Source of the DNA: Limnohabitans sp. MMS-10A-192
Lineage (GTDB): Bacteria > Pseudomonadota > Gammaproteobacteria > Burkholderiales > Burkholderiaceae_C
Direction: 5' to 3'
Assembly (NCBI RefSeq): GCF_003063335.1
Contig: NZ_NERX01000002.1
Span: 124,001 to 188,000, forward strand
DNA length: 64,000 nt
Each line of letters starts with the position of its first letter. The stretch's first letter is position 1. The notes below the pieces were generated by a model. That model searched no databases. It saw only the letters and a program-made list of their open reading frames with translations, and was not told the origin of the DNA. Shown piece by piece: positions 7,937 to 15,495 of the stretch. A program made the position numbers and the translations under genes.

Positions 7937-9124
7937 TCAAATCGCTTGGCTGTCACGCAAGGCTTGCACCGCCGCGTCGTCCAGGCCCAGCTCGCGCAAG
8001 ATGGCTTCGGTGTGTTCGCCCACGGCGGGCACGGGGTCCATGCGGTAGTCGTAGCGGTTGTTGCGCCCGGGTGGCAGCAGGGCCGGAATGTCACCAGCGG
8101 GTGAACCCACTTGTTGCCAGCGTTGGCGGGCCTGGAGCTGCGGGTGCGCCCAAACACCGGCCATGTCGTTCATGCGGGCGTTGGCGATTTGCGCCTGGTC
8201 CAAGCGTGCTTCGACTTCGGCGGTGTTCATGGCCGCGAACACGCCCAAAATCAGTTGCTGCAGCTCGGCACGGTTGGCGTTGCGCAAGGCGTTGGTGTGA
8301 AAACGCGCATCGGTGGCCAGCGCCACATCGCCCAGCACCACTTCGCAAAACACTTTCCACTCGCGCTCGTTTTGCAAGCCCAGCATCACCGTGCCGCCGT
8401 CGCCCGCCGCAAAGGGGCCATAGGGGTAGATGCTGGCGTGTGATGCGGCCGTGCGCGGTGGCGGCGCCGCGCCTTCATAGGCGTAGTACAGCGGGTAACC
8501 CATCCATTCACCCAGCGCTTCGAGCATGGACACGTCGATGTGGCTGCCCTGCCCCGTCTTGCCGCGCAAGAGCAGGGCCGACAGGATGTTGGTGTAGGCG
8601 TACATGCCGGCCGCGATGTCGGCCATCGAGTTGCCCGCCTTGGACGGGGCTTCGGGCGTGCCGGTGATCGACAACAAACCCGCTTCGCTCTGGATCAAGA
8701 GGTCATAGGCTTTCTTGTCGCGGTAGGGGCCGTCTTCGCCATAACCCGAAATGTCGCAAACGATGAGCCGGGGGTGCGTGGCGCTGAGCGCTTCAAACGA
8801 CAGGCCCATGCGGGCAGCGGCGCCCGGTGCGAGGTTTTGCACCAGCACGTCGGCGTCTTGGAGCAGCTCGCGCAGCACGGCCATGGCGTCGGGGTTTTTC
8901 AGGTCGAGCGTCAGGCTTTCTTTGGAGCGGTTGGTCCACACAAAGTGCGAGGCCTGGCCGCGCACCCGCGTGTCATAAGCCCGCGCAAAGTCGCCCGCGC
9001 CGGGGCGTTCAACCTTGATGACGCGTGCGCCCAAGTCGGCCAGCTGGCGCGTGCAAAACGGCGCTGCAATCGCGTGTTCGAGTGAGACGACGGTGATGCC
9101 GTCCAGAGGTCTTGGCGCGCTCAT
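7937..9124 (-). CDS. CaiB/BaiF (class III) CoA-transferase
   Basis: A 395-residue family III CoA-transferase, which moves CoA between carboxylic acids through an aspartyl-CoA intermediate. The catalytic aspartate is D169 in NSMADIAAGMYA, the same number as in formyl-CoA transferase. The N-terminal LEHAIAAPFCTRQLADLG (15-32) and VQNLAPGAAARMGL (95-108) are typical CoA-binding segments. It begins 1 base after the acyl-CoA dehydrogenase stop, so the two are coupled. Position between an acyl-CoA dehydrogenase and a CitE remnant matches Ict (succinyl-CoA:itaconate CoA-transferase) of pseudomonad itaconate loci as I recall them. Mesaconate or another dicarboxylate is also possible. Confidence 0.85.
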   Translation of the reverse strand: MSAPRPLDGITVVSLEHAIAAPFCTRQLADLGARVIKVERPGAGDFARAYDTRVRGQASHFVWTNRSKESLTLDLKNPDAMAVLRELLQDADVLVQNLAPGAAARMGLSFEALSATHPRLIVCDISGYGEDGPYRDKKAYDLLIQSEAGLLSITGTPEAPSKAGNSMADIAAGMYAYTNILSALLLRGKTGQGSHIDVSMLEALGEWMGYPLYYAYEGAAPPPRTAASHASIYPYGPFAAGDGGTVMLGLQNEREWKVFCEVVLGDVALATDARFHTNALRNANRAELQQLILGVFAAMNTAEVEARLDQAQIANARMNDMAGVWAHPQLQARQRWQQVGSPAGDIPALLPPGRNNRYDYRMDPVPAVGEHTEAILRELGLDDAAVQALRDSQAI

Positions 9125-9125
9125 G

Positions 9126-10283
9126 TCAGAAAGAGCGAGGCAGCCCGAGGATGTGCTCGGCCACGTAGCTGAAGATCATGTTGGTCGAGATCGGGGCGAC
9201 TTGGTACAGGCGCGTCTCGCGGAACTTGCGTTCGATGTCGTATTCGCACGCAAAGCCAAAACCGCCGTGGGTTTGCAGGCAGACGTTGGCCGCTTCCCAG
9301 CTGGCCTTGGCTGCGAGGTACTTGGCCATGTTGGCCTCGGCCCCGGCGTTTTGCATGGCGTCGATTTTCTCGCAGGCTTTCCAGCGCATCAGGTTGGCCG
9401 CTTCCAGTTCAATGAACGCATCGGCAATGGGGAACTGCACGCCCTGGTTTTGGCCAATCGGGCGGCCAAACACCACACGCTCACCCGCGTATTTGCGGGC
9501 GCGTTCGATGAACCAATAGCCGTCGCCAATGCACTCGGCGGCGATCAGCGTGCGCTCGGCATTCAGGCCGTCGAGCAGGGTTTTGAAGCCTTTGCCTTCT
9601 TCGCCCAGCAGCGCGTCTTCGGGGATTTCGAGGTTGTCAAAAAACAGCTCGTTGGTTTCGTGGTTGACCATGTTCAGGATCGGGCGCACGGTGAGGCCGT
9701 TGCCGATCGCTTGCTTGAGGTCGATCAGGAAACACGACAGACCTTCGGAGCGCTTGGTGACCTGGTCAGCGGGCGTGGTGCGCGCCAACAAAATCATCAG
9801 GTCGCTGTGCTGGATGCGCGAGATCCAGACCTTTTGGCCGTTGATGACCCAGCGGCCGTCTTTTTTGACGGCGGTGGTTTTGAGTTTGGTGGTGTCGCTG
9901 CCCGTGGTGGGCTCGGTCACGCCCATGGACTGGATGCGCAACTCGCCCGTGGCGATCTTGGGCAAGAGCGTGTTTTTTTGGGATTCGGAGCCGCTGCGCA
10001 CGATGGAATTCATCACGTACATCTGGCCGTGGCAAGCGCCCGAGTTGCCGCCTGAGCGGTTGATCTCTTCCATGATGACCGAGGCCTCGGACATGCTCAA
10101 GCCCGAGCCGCCGTATTGCTGCGGGATCAGCGCGGCCATCCAGCCGGCTTTGGTGAGCGCGTCAACGAATTCTTCGGGGTAAGCGCGTTTTTCGTCGATC
10201 TTGCGGTGGTACTCGTCAGGAAACTGGGCGCAGAGGTCGCGCACGGCGTCGCGGATGTCCTGGTATAGGTCGGGTGCGTGCAT
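9126..10283 (-). CDS. Acyl-CoA dehydrogenase
   Basis: A 385-residue FAD acyl-CoA dehydrogenase, inserting a 2,3 double bond and passing electrons to ETF. FAD and substrate motifs are visible: SMGVTEPTTGSDTTKLKT (about 117-134), QKVWISRIQHSDL (about 150-162) and the C-terminal QTHGGFGFACEYDIERKFRE. The usual C-terminal catalytic glutamate (YEGT) is replaced by QVAPIST. A glutamate in LNAERTLIA (near residue 245) lies where isovaleryl- and long-chain acyl-CoA dehydrogenases place theirs, so the enzyme is likely active with that base. In pseudomonad itaconate loci a dehydrogenase of unknown role sits at the same position. Confidence 0.88.
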   Translation of the reverse strand: MHAPDLYQDIRDAVRDLCAQFPDEYHRKIDEKRAYPEEFVDALTKAGWMAALIPQQYGGSGLSMSEASVIMEEINRSGGNSGACHGQMYVMNSIVRSGSESQKNTLLPKIATGELRIQSMGVTEPTTGSDTTKLKTTAVKKDGRWVINGQKVWISRIQHSDLMILLARTTPADQVTKRSEGLSCFLIDLKQAIGNGLTVRPILNMVNHETNELFFDNLEIPEDALLGEEGKGFKTLLDGLNAERTLIAAECIGDGYWFIERARKYAGERVVFGRPIGQNQGVQFPIADAFIELEAANLMRWKACEKIDAMQNAGAEANMAKYLAAKASWEAANVCLQTHGGFGFACEYDIERKFRETRLYQVAPISTNMIFSYVAEHILGLPRSF

Positions 10284-10334
10284 GGTGGTGGTGGGAATGA
10301 ATGGGTCAAAAAAGGATGAACATGCAGCGCAATG

Positions 10335-11219
10335 TCAGGCCAGGGTGGCTTGCGCCTGCATGGTGAGCCAGCCTTCGTGGTCGCAGGCCCAAAGGTCAAT
10401 GGTTTTGCCATCAGTTGACGGCCGGCCGTTCAGGTGAAAGGGGTGCAGATCAAACGTGGGGCGCACGGCGCGGAACTTGAACGAGGCCACGCGGGCATCG
10501 GGCATTTGGCGACGCACCAGGTCCACCAGCAAGGTCGCGATCAACGGGCCGTGCACGATGAGGCCGGGGTAGCCTTCTTCTTGCGTGACGTAGCTGCGGT
10601 CGTAGTGGATGCGGTGGCCATTGAAGGTGAGCGCCGAATAGCGAAACAGCGACACCGGATCGGGCACAAACTCGCGCTGCCAGGGCGCGCCGGTTTCGGC
10701 CGCAGTGGGTGGCACTTCGGGTGCACCGGGCACTGCGGCGGCGCGGTACACGATGTCGTGCGTTTCGGTCAGGCACAGGCCTTGGGCGTTGCTGAAAGTG
10801 TGTTCGACTTCGACAAACAACAAGTCGCCCGTGCGGCCAGCCTTGTGTTTGACCGAAGCGATGCGCGAATGCTTTTGTGCGGCGTCACCTACACGCAAGG
10901 GGTTATGGGTTTGCCACTGCAAGCGGCCCCCGGCCCACATGCGACGCGGCAGCGGCACGGGCGGCAAAAAGCCACCGCGCAAGGGGTGGCCGTCTGGCCC
11001 GATCTGGCTTTGTGGGGCCTGCGGCAAAAAGTACAGCCAGTGCCACAAGGGCGGCACTTCGCTGCCAGCGGCTTGGCGAGCATCGTCACGGTCGAGCAGC
11101 GCACTTTGACCGCGCAAGGGGGCGGCGCTGATGTCGTCGTCGAGCGTTTCGCTGCGGCCTTCCCAGCTACGCAAGTGCGCAACCTGGGCGGCATCAAGGT
11201 TGGTGGGTGTTGTGTTCAT
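10335..11219 (-). CDS. FAS1-like/MaoC double hot-dog enoyl-CoA hydratase (itaconyl- or mesaconyl-CoA hydratase type)
   Basis: A 294-residue protein with an N-terminal FAS1-type hot-dog half (LRSWEGRSETLDDDI onwards) and a C-terminal half carrying the MaoC catalytic signature (HRIHYDRSYVTQEEGYPGL then VHGPL, about residues 208-232). The layout matches mesaconyl-C4-CoA hydratase and itaconyl-CoA hydratase. It would hydrate the double bond of a branched CoA ester. The ATG at 11219 is chosen because the conserved LRSW box begins 15 residues later; an in-frame ATG at 11276 touches the preceding stop codon. It is third in the CoA operon. Confidence 0.8.
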   Translation of the reverse strand: MNTTPTNLDAAQVAHLRSWEGRSETLDDDISAAPLRGQSALLDRDDARQAAGSEVPPLWHWLYFLPQAPQSQIGPDGHPLRGGFLPPVPLPRRMWAGGRLQWQTHNPLRVGDAAQKHSRIASVKHKAGRTGDLLFVEVEHTFSNAQGLCLTETHDIVYRAAAVPGAPEVPPTAAETGAPWQREFVPDPVSLFRYSALTFNGHRIHYDRSYVTQEEGYPGLIVHGPLIATLLVDLVRRQMPDARVASFKFRAVRPTFDLHPFHLNGRPSTDGKTIDLWACDHEGWLTMQAQATLA

Positions 11220-11276
11220 GGCGGTATCTTTGCCGAGATCAGAGGGGCGGTGGGTTGACGTGTCCCTGTGGTGCAT

Positions 11277-12890
11277 CTACAAAGTTTCAAAAGTGCCCAG
11301 GATGGCAGTCGACTGGCTCGACAGCGTGCCGCCGTTGCCGTGGGCCAGCGCGGTCTGCACGCCGGGCACTTGGCGCTCGCCGCCCTCGCCGCGCAACTGG
11401 CGCACGGCTTCGATCACGGTGAAGATGCCGTACATGCCCGGGTGCGTGCACGACAAGCCGCCGCCGTTGGTGTTGACCGGCAGGTGGCCACCGGGCGCGA
11501 TGCCGCCGCCTTCCACAAAGGCACCGGCTTCGCCTTTTTTGCAAAAGCCCAGGTCTTCCAGAAACAGCAAGGTGTTGATGGTGAACGCGTCGTACAGCTG
11601 CACCACGCCCATGTCGGCGGGCTTCATGCCCGCCATGGCAAAGGCCTCGCGGCCGGACTGGCTGGCGGCCGTGACGGTGAGGTCGTGCATGGACGAGACC
11701 TGACGGTTCCAGTTGGCGGTGGCGTTGCCCAGCACGTAAACAGGTTTCTTTGGCAAGTCACGCGCACGGTCGGCACGCACCAGCACAAAGGCGCCGCCGC
11801 CGTCGGTCACTAGGCAGCAGTCGCGCACCGACAAGGGGTCGGACACCATGCGGGCCTTGAGCACCTCGTCAATCGACAGCGGATCGCGCATGAAGGCTTC
11901 GGGGTTGCGCTGCGCCCAGGCGCGGGCGGCCACGGCCACTTCGGCCAGCTGGCGGCGGGTGGTACCGTACTGGTGCATGTGCCTGCGCGTGGCCAACGCA
12001 TAGGCGCTCAGCGGCTGCATCGGGGCGTAGGGGGTTTCGTAAGGCTGCGGGTCCATCACGCGGCGCGCCTGCGCGATCTCGGCGCGGCCAAAGGTGGAGG
12101 TGCGCTGCGTGCTGCCGTAGCAGACCAGCACCGCGTTGCACTGGCCCGACTGCAAAGCCATCATGGCTGGCAAGATGTGCGCCACAAAGCTGGAGCCGCC
12201 CAGCATGGTGCCGTTGATGTAACGGGGGTTGATGCCCAAATACTCGGTCACGGGCATGGGCCACATGGTGGACAGCACGCTGGCGGTGCACAGGCCGTCA
12301 ATGTCGCTCATCTTCAGGCCAGCATCGGCCACGGCTGTGCGCGCAGCGCGGGCCAGCACTTCCATCTCGGTAAAACCCGTGGCTTCGCCACAACCAAAGG
12401 TGGCCACGCCCGCAATGGCGGCGCTGCCGCGCAAGGCTTTCAGGCCCGACGAGGTGTGCACGGCTGCCGAAGCGGCCGGGCCACGGGGCACGGGCTTGGC
12501 CACTGTTGCCGCTGTGCTGACCGGGTCAAACACCACCATGCCTTGGCCCTTGTCGACCACCACACGGGCCTGCACACGCTGACCCACCTGCACGGCGTCG
12601 ACAGGGTCCATGTCCACGCGGCTCATCAGGCGCACGCCTTCGTCCAGGTCAATCAGGCAAACGTTGTAGTCGCCACCCGCGTCGGGCTTGCGGCGCACAG
12701 TGGTCACGGAATACACCGTGCCCAAACCCGTGGGGGCCACCAGCGCGAGGTCGTCGCTGCCGCAATGCGGGCAGACCTCACGCGGGAAGTAAATGTGTTG
12801 GTCACAGCCCTTGCACTGCTGGACCATGAAGCGGCCTTCATCGAGGGCGGCTTGGTGCTGCGCGAGCACCCCTTTTGAGTTGTCGCTCAT
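11277..12890 (-). CDS. DUF35 zinc-ribbon/OB protein fused to Ltp2-like thiolase-fold aldolase
   Basis: A 537-residue fusion. Residues 1-125 are a DUF35 module: a zinc ribbon (C26, C29, C40, C43) followed by an OB fold. Residues from about 150 are a thiolase-fold SCP2/Ltp domain. No thiolase nucleophile cysteine is seen (GGSSFVAH occupies that region), whereas YDAF (near residue 432) and CTHPGMYGIF (Tyr near 487) carry the two tyrosines reported as catalytic in the steroid aldolase Ltp2. Ltp2 works with a separate DUF35 partner; here both are one chain. A retro-aldol cleavage of a beta-hydroxyacyl-CoA is therefore more likely than thiolysis. The ATG at 12890 has the ribosome-binding site GAGGAAAA. 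Confidence 0.8.
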   Translation of the reverse strand: MSDNSKGVLAQHQAALDEGRFMVQQCKGCDQHIYFPREVCPHCGSDDLALVAPTGLGTVYSVTTVRRKPDAGGDYNVCLIDLDEGVRLMSRVDMDPVDAVQVGQRVQARVVVDKGQGMVVFDPVSTAATVAKPVPRGPAASAAVHTSSGLKALRGSAAIAGVATFGCGEATGFTEMEVLARAARTAVADAGLKMSDIDGLCTASVLSTMWPMPVTEYLGINPRYINGTMLGGSSFVAHILPAMMALQSGQCNAVLVCYGSTQRTSTFGRAEIAQARRVMDPQPYETPYAPMQPLSAYALATRRHMHQYGTTRRQLAEVAVAARAWAQRNPEAFMRDPLSIDEVLKARMVSDPLSVRDCCLVTDGGGAFVLVRADRARDLPKKPVYVLGNATANWNRQVSSMHDLTVTAASQSGREAFAMAGMKPADMGVVQLYDAFTINTLLFLEDLGFCKKGEAGAFVEGGGIAPGGHLPVNTNGGGLSCTHPGMYGIFTVIEAVRQLRGEGGERQVPGVQTALAHGNGGTLSSQSTAILGTFETL

Positions 12891-12900
12891 CGTGTTTTCC

Positions 12901-13821
12901 TCAGATCGGGTCCCAGCTGAACACATCGCCCGAACGCTCCAAGTCAAAGAAGCTCGACTTGAGCGCGGGCATGGCTTGGTCCAGCACCGACTGCGGCGTC
13001 CAACCCTCGCTGCGATGCACCGAGCGGATGGGGCGCGGCTGGCTCATCAAGAAGATTTCGTTGTTGCGCACGGCAAAGACCTGGCCGTTCACATGGGCCG
13101 AGGCGTCACTGGCCAGGGCCACGGCCATGGGCGCTATCTTGGCGGGCGTCATCTGCTTGATGCGTTCCACGCGGGCCTGCTCTTCGGGTGTCTCGGTCGG
13201 GATCGAGCCGATCATGCGGCTCCAGGCAAAGGGCGAAATGCAGTTCGAGCGCACCTTGAACTTTTGCATGTCAAGCGCGATCGACTTGGACAGCGCGGTC
13301 ACACCCAGCTTGGCCGCCGAGTAGTTGGCCTGACCAAAGTTGCCCACCAAGCCCGAGGTCGACGTCATGTGGATGTAGTTGCCGCTTTCTTGTTCCTTGA
13401 AGTGCGTGGCTGCGGCGCGGCTGACGTAAAACGCGCCATACAGGTGCACCTTGAGCACCGCGTCCCACTCGTCCATGCTCATCTTGTGGAAGAAGCGGTC
13501 ACGCAAGATGCCCGCGTTGTTGACCACCACGTCGATGCGGCCAAAGCTGTCGATGGCCGTCTGGATGATGCGGGCTGCGCCTGCGGCGTCGGACACGCTG
13601 TCGGTGTTGGCCGCGGCTTGGCCGCCCATGGCTTTGATTTCGTCCACGACTTTTTGCGCGGGGCCTGCGTCCTGGCCTTCGCCCGACACGGACGCGCCGA
13701 TGTCATTGACCACCACTTTGGCGCCTTCGCGTGCCATGGCCAACGCGATGTCGCGGCCAATGCCGCCGCCAGCGCCGGTGACCACGACGACTTTGTCTTC
13801 TACCAATCGGGCTTTGCTCAT
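12901..13821 (-). CDS. Short-chain dehydrogenase/reductase
   Basis: A 306-residue classical SDR. The cofactor motif TGAGGGIG spans residues 15-22, NNAG is at 101-104, and the catalytic pair is Y167 and K171 (YSAAK) with Ser in the preceding TSTSG. The C-terminus extends about 50 residues beyond a minimal SDR and ends DVFSWDPI, as in the long SDRs of acyl-CoA gene clusters. The ATG at 13821 has GAAGGAGA upstream. It leads the minus-strand CoA operon, 10 bases before the aldolase fusion, and probably oxidises a hydroxyacyl-CoA or an aldehyde/alcohol product of the same route. Confidence 0.88.
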   Translation of the reverse strand: MSKARLVEDKVVVVTGAGGGIGRDIALAMAREGAKVVVNDIGASVSGEGQDAGPAQKVVDEIKAMGGQAAANTDSVSDAAGAARIIQTAIDSFGRIDVVVNNAGILRDRFFHKMSMDEWDAVLKVHLYGAFYVSRAAATHFKEQESGNYIHMTSTSGLVGNFGQANYSAAKLGVTALSKSIALDMQKFKVRSNCISPFAWSRMIGSIPTETPEEQARVERIKQMTPAKIAPMAVALASDASAHVNGQVFAVRNNEIFLMSQPRPIRSVHRSEGWTPQSVLDQAMPALKSSFFDLERSGDVFSWDPI

Positions 13822-13897
13822 TTTTTCTCCTTCAGGTCGTGGGGCGAACGTCTGGCGGGCCAGCGTCACCCCACTGGGGGTTGATGTATCTTGCGGC

Positions 13898-13914
13898 GTT
13901 CAGTGATTCTGAAC
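13898..13914. promoter_or_regulatory. Candidate operator upstream of the CoA operon
   Basis: GTTCAG (13898-13903) and CTGAAC (13909-13914) form a perfect 6-base inverted repeat with a 5-base spacer, centred 85 bases upstream of the SDR start. No intact regulator gene adjoins the operon; the decayed LysR gene at 6.1-6.4 kb could once have served it. Confidence 0.35.
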
Positions 13915-14034
13915 AATCTTCAAATGCTGAAGCGGGTCTTTCGGATTGCCGAACTCTGGGATTGCGGGTGTTTGAATGCGTCTGTGTGACCTTGTCAGCA
14001 GTCGCGCCTCTGTCCTTTCACTGTTTCATCAACA

Positions 14035-14211
14035 TCAATCGCTAAATGCTGAGCGCATCAAATACATCGTGTCCTGTTCTGCAGCCAGCTGCAAGCGTGC
14101 AGGCGACACGCCCAAGTCGAACCCAGGTCTGGCTCTGATGTGATCGATCGAGGCCTCATTGGCATGAGCTGTAAACAACTCGGGGCACTGACTCAAACCA
14201 GCAGCGAACAT
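14035..14211 (-). CDS. Possible small hypothetical protein (or gene remnant)
   Basis: The 488-base gap between the SDR and dapD contains a 58-codon minus-strand frame from an ATG at 14211 to a TGA at 14035-14037. The predicted peptide (starting MFAAGLSQCPELFTAHANEA) has the composition of real protein, with a charged middle and no low complexity. GGGAGG precedes the ATG, although very close. I do not recognise a family. It could be a genuine small protein or the C-terminal stump of a lost gene, like the other remnants nearby. The rest of the gap holds only the 13898-13914 palindrome. Confidence 0.3.
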   Translation of the reverse strand: MFAAGLSQCPELFTAHANEASIDHIRARPGFDLGVSPARLQLAAEQDTMYLMRSAFSD

Positions 14212-14309
14212 GCCTCCCAGTCCGGGCTATTGGGTATCTCGCAGATAATCGAGGTTTTGATTTTTCAGCTACAGCCACCAAGGTGGCTTGACCATTTACG
14301 GAGAAGAAC

Positions 14310-15287
14310 ATGAGCACTTTCCAAACCACCGGCGCACGCGCCACGGGCCTGGCCACCTTGGCCGCTGACGGCACCGTGCTGGACACCTGGTTCCCAGCCC
14401 CCGAACTGGCCGAAGGCGTTGCCGCCAGCGGCAGCACCCGCCTGACCGAAGCCGAGGCCGTCGCCGCCCTGGGCGCTGACGTGGCCAAGGCCCTGAGTGC
14501 CTGCGCTGTGCGTGGCACCACCGTGGTGGCTGTGCGCACCGAAATCAAAAGCCTGGCCGACGCGCCCGCCGACACCCACGACGCGTACCTGCGCCTGCAC
14601 CTGCTGAGCCACCGCTTGGTTCAGCCACACGGCGCGAATATGACCGGCATCTTTGGCCTGCTGGCCAATGTGGCCTGGACCAACTTCGGCCCTTGCGCCG
14701 TGGCCGATGTACCCGCCGCCCGCATGAAAGCCCGCGCCAGCGGCCGCGTGCTGGAAGTCAAAGGCGTGGACAAGTTCCCGCAGATGACCGACTACGTGAT
14801 CCCGTCGGGCGTGCGCATCGCCAACGCCGACCGCGTGCGCCTGGGCGCGCACCTGGCCAGCGGCACCACCGTCATGCACGAAGGCTTTTGCAACTTCAAC
14901 GCGGGCACCTTGGGCGCCAGCATGGTTGAAGGCCGCATCAGCGCAGGCGTGGTGGTCGATGACGCCAGCGACATCGGCGGCGGCGCGTCCATCATGGGCA
15001 CGCTGTCGGGTGGCGGCAAAGAAGTCATCAAGGTCGGCAAGCGCTGCCTGCTGGGCGCGAACGCCGGCATCGGCATCTCGCTGGGCGACGACTGCGTGGT
15101 CGAAGCGGGCTGCTACATCACCGGCGGCAGCCGCGTGCAGCTGCCCGACGGCAGCCTGATGAAAGCCAAAGAACTGTCCGGCAAAAACGGCATCCTGTTC
15201 CGCCGCGATTCACAGTCGGGCGCGCTGCATGCCATTCCACGCAACAAGAGCTGGGGCGAGCTGAACGCTGAGCTGCACAAGAACTGA
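14310..15287 (+). CDS. dapD: 2,3,4,5-tetrahydropyridine-2,6-dicarboxylate N-succinyltransferase (long form)
   Basis: A 325-residue lysine/diaminopimelate pathway enzyme that succinylates tetrahydrodipicolinate with succinyl-CoA. Residues about 150-290 form a left-handed beta helix of hexapeptide repeats ([49 protein letters not shown]). The sequence is of the long class known from pseudomonads and actinobacteria ([35 protein letters not shown]), not the roughly 275-residue enterobacterial class. GGAG lies 8-11 bases before the ATG. It stands alone, with a terminator right behind it; dapC and dapE are not adjacent. Confidence 0.9.
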   Translation: MSTFQTTGARATGLATLAADGTVLDTWFPAPELAEGVAASGSTRLTEAEAVAALGADVAKALSACAVRGTTVVAVRTEIKSLADAPADTHDAYLRLHLLSHRLVQPHGANMTGIFGLLANVAWTNFGPCAVADVPAARMKARASGRVLEVKGVDKFPQMTDYVIPSGVRIANADRVRLGAHLASGTTVMHEGFCNFNAGTLGASMVEGRISAGVVVDDASDIGGGASIMGTLSGGGKEVIKVGKRCLLGANAGIGISLGDDCVVEAGCYITGGSRVQLPDGSLMKAKELSGKNGILFRRDSQSGALHAIPRNKSWGELNAELHKN

Positions 15288-15309
15288 TTTTTGATTCTTG
15301 TCTAAAGAC

Positions 15310-15344
15310 AACGGCGTGCACGCGTGAGCGGCACGCCGTTTTTT
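15310..15344 (+). terminator. Rho-independent terminator of dapD
   Basis: AACGGCGTGC (15310-15319) pairs perfectly with GCACGCCGTT (15331-15340) around an 11-base loop, followed by a T run at 15339-15344. It lies 22 bases after the dapD stop. Confidence 0.85.
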
Positions 15345-15495
15345 ATGTTTGGCGCGTCTGCCAATCATCGGTGAGCTTGTTGCGCGCCGCTTGCCCGGTC
15401 ATGCGCTGCTGAATCCACTTCTCGCTGCGCCCCATTTTTTGCCCATTCTTACGGGCACGGTCCAGGCTTTGGGCGAAGTCAGCGATTTCCCGCAT
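15343..15495 (-). CDS. Small ORF coupled to the RND transporter gene
   Basis: A 50-codon frame whose ATG overlaps the RND stop codon (TGATG at 15497-15493), with GAGG immediately upstream. This arrangement favours translational re-initiation. The peptide is charged and hydrophilic (EKWIQQRMTGQAARNKLTDDW) with no signal or membrane segment, and I know no family. Its stop codon abuts the dapD terminator. It could be a small accessory protein of the pump or a chance frame. Confidence 0.4.
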   Translation of the reverse strand: MREIADFAQSLDRARKNGQKMGRSEKWIQQRMTGQAARNKLTDDWQTRQT

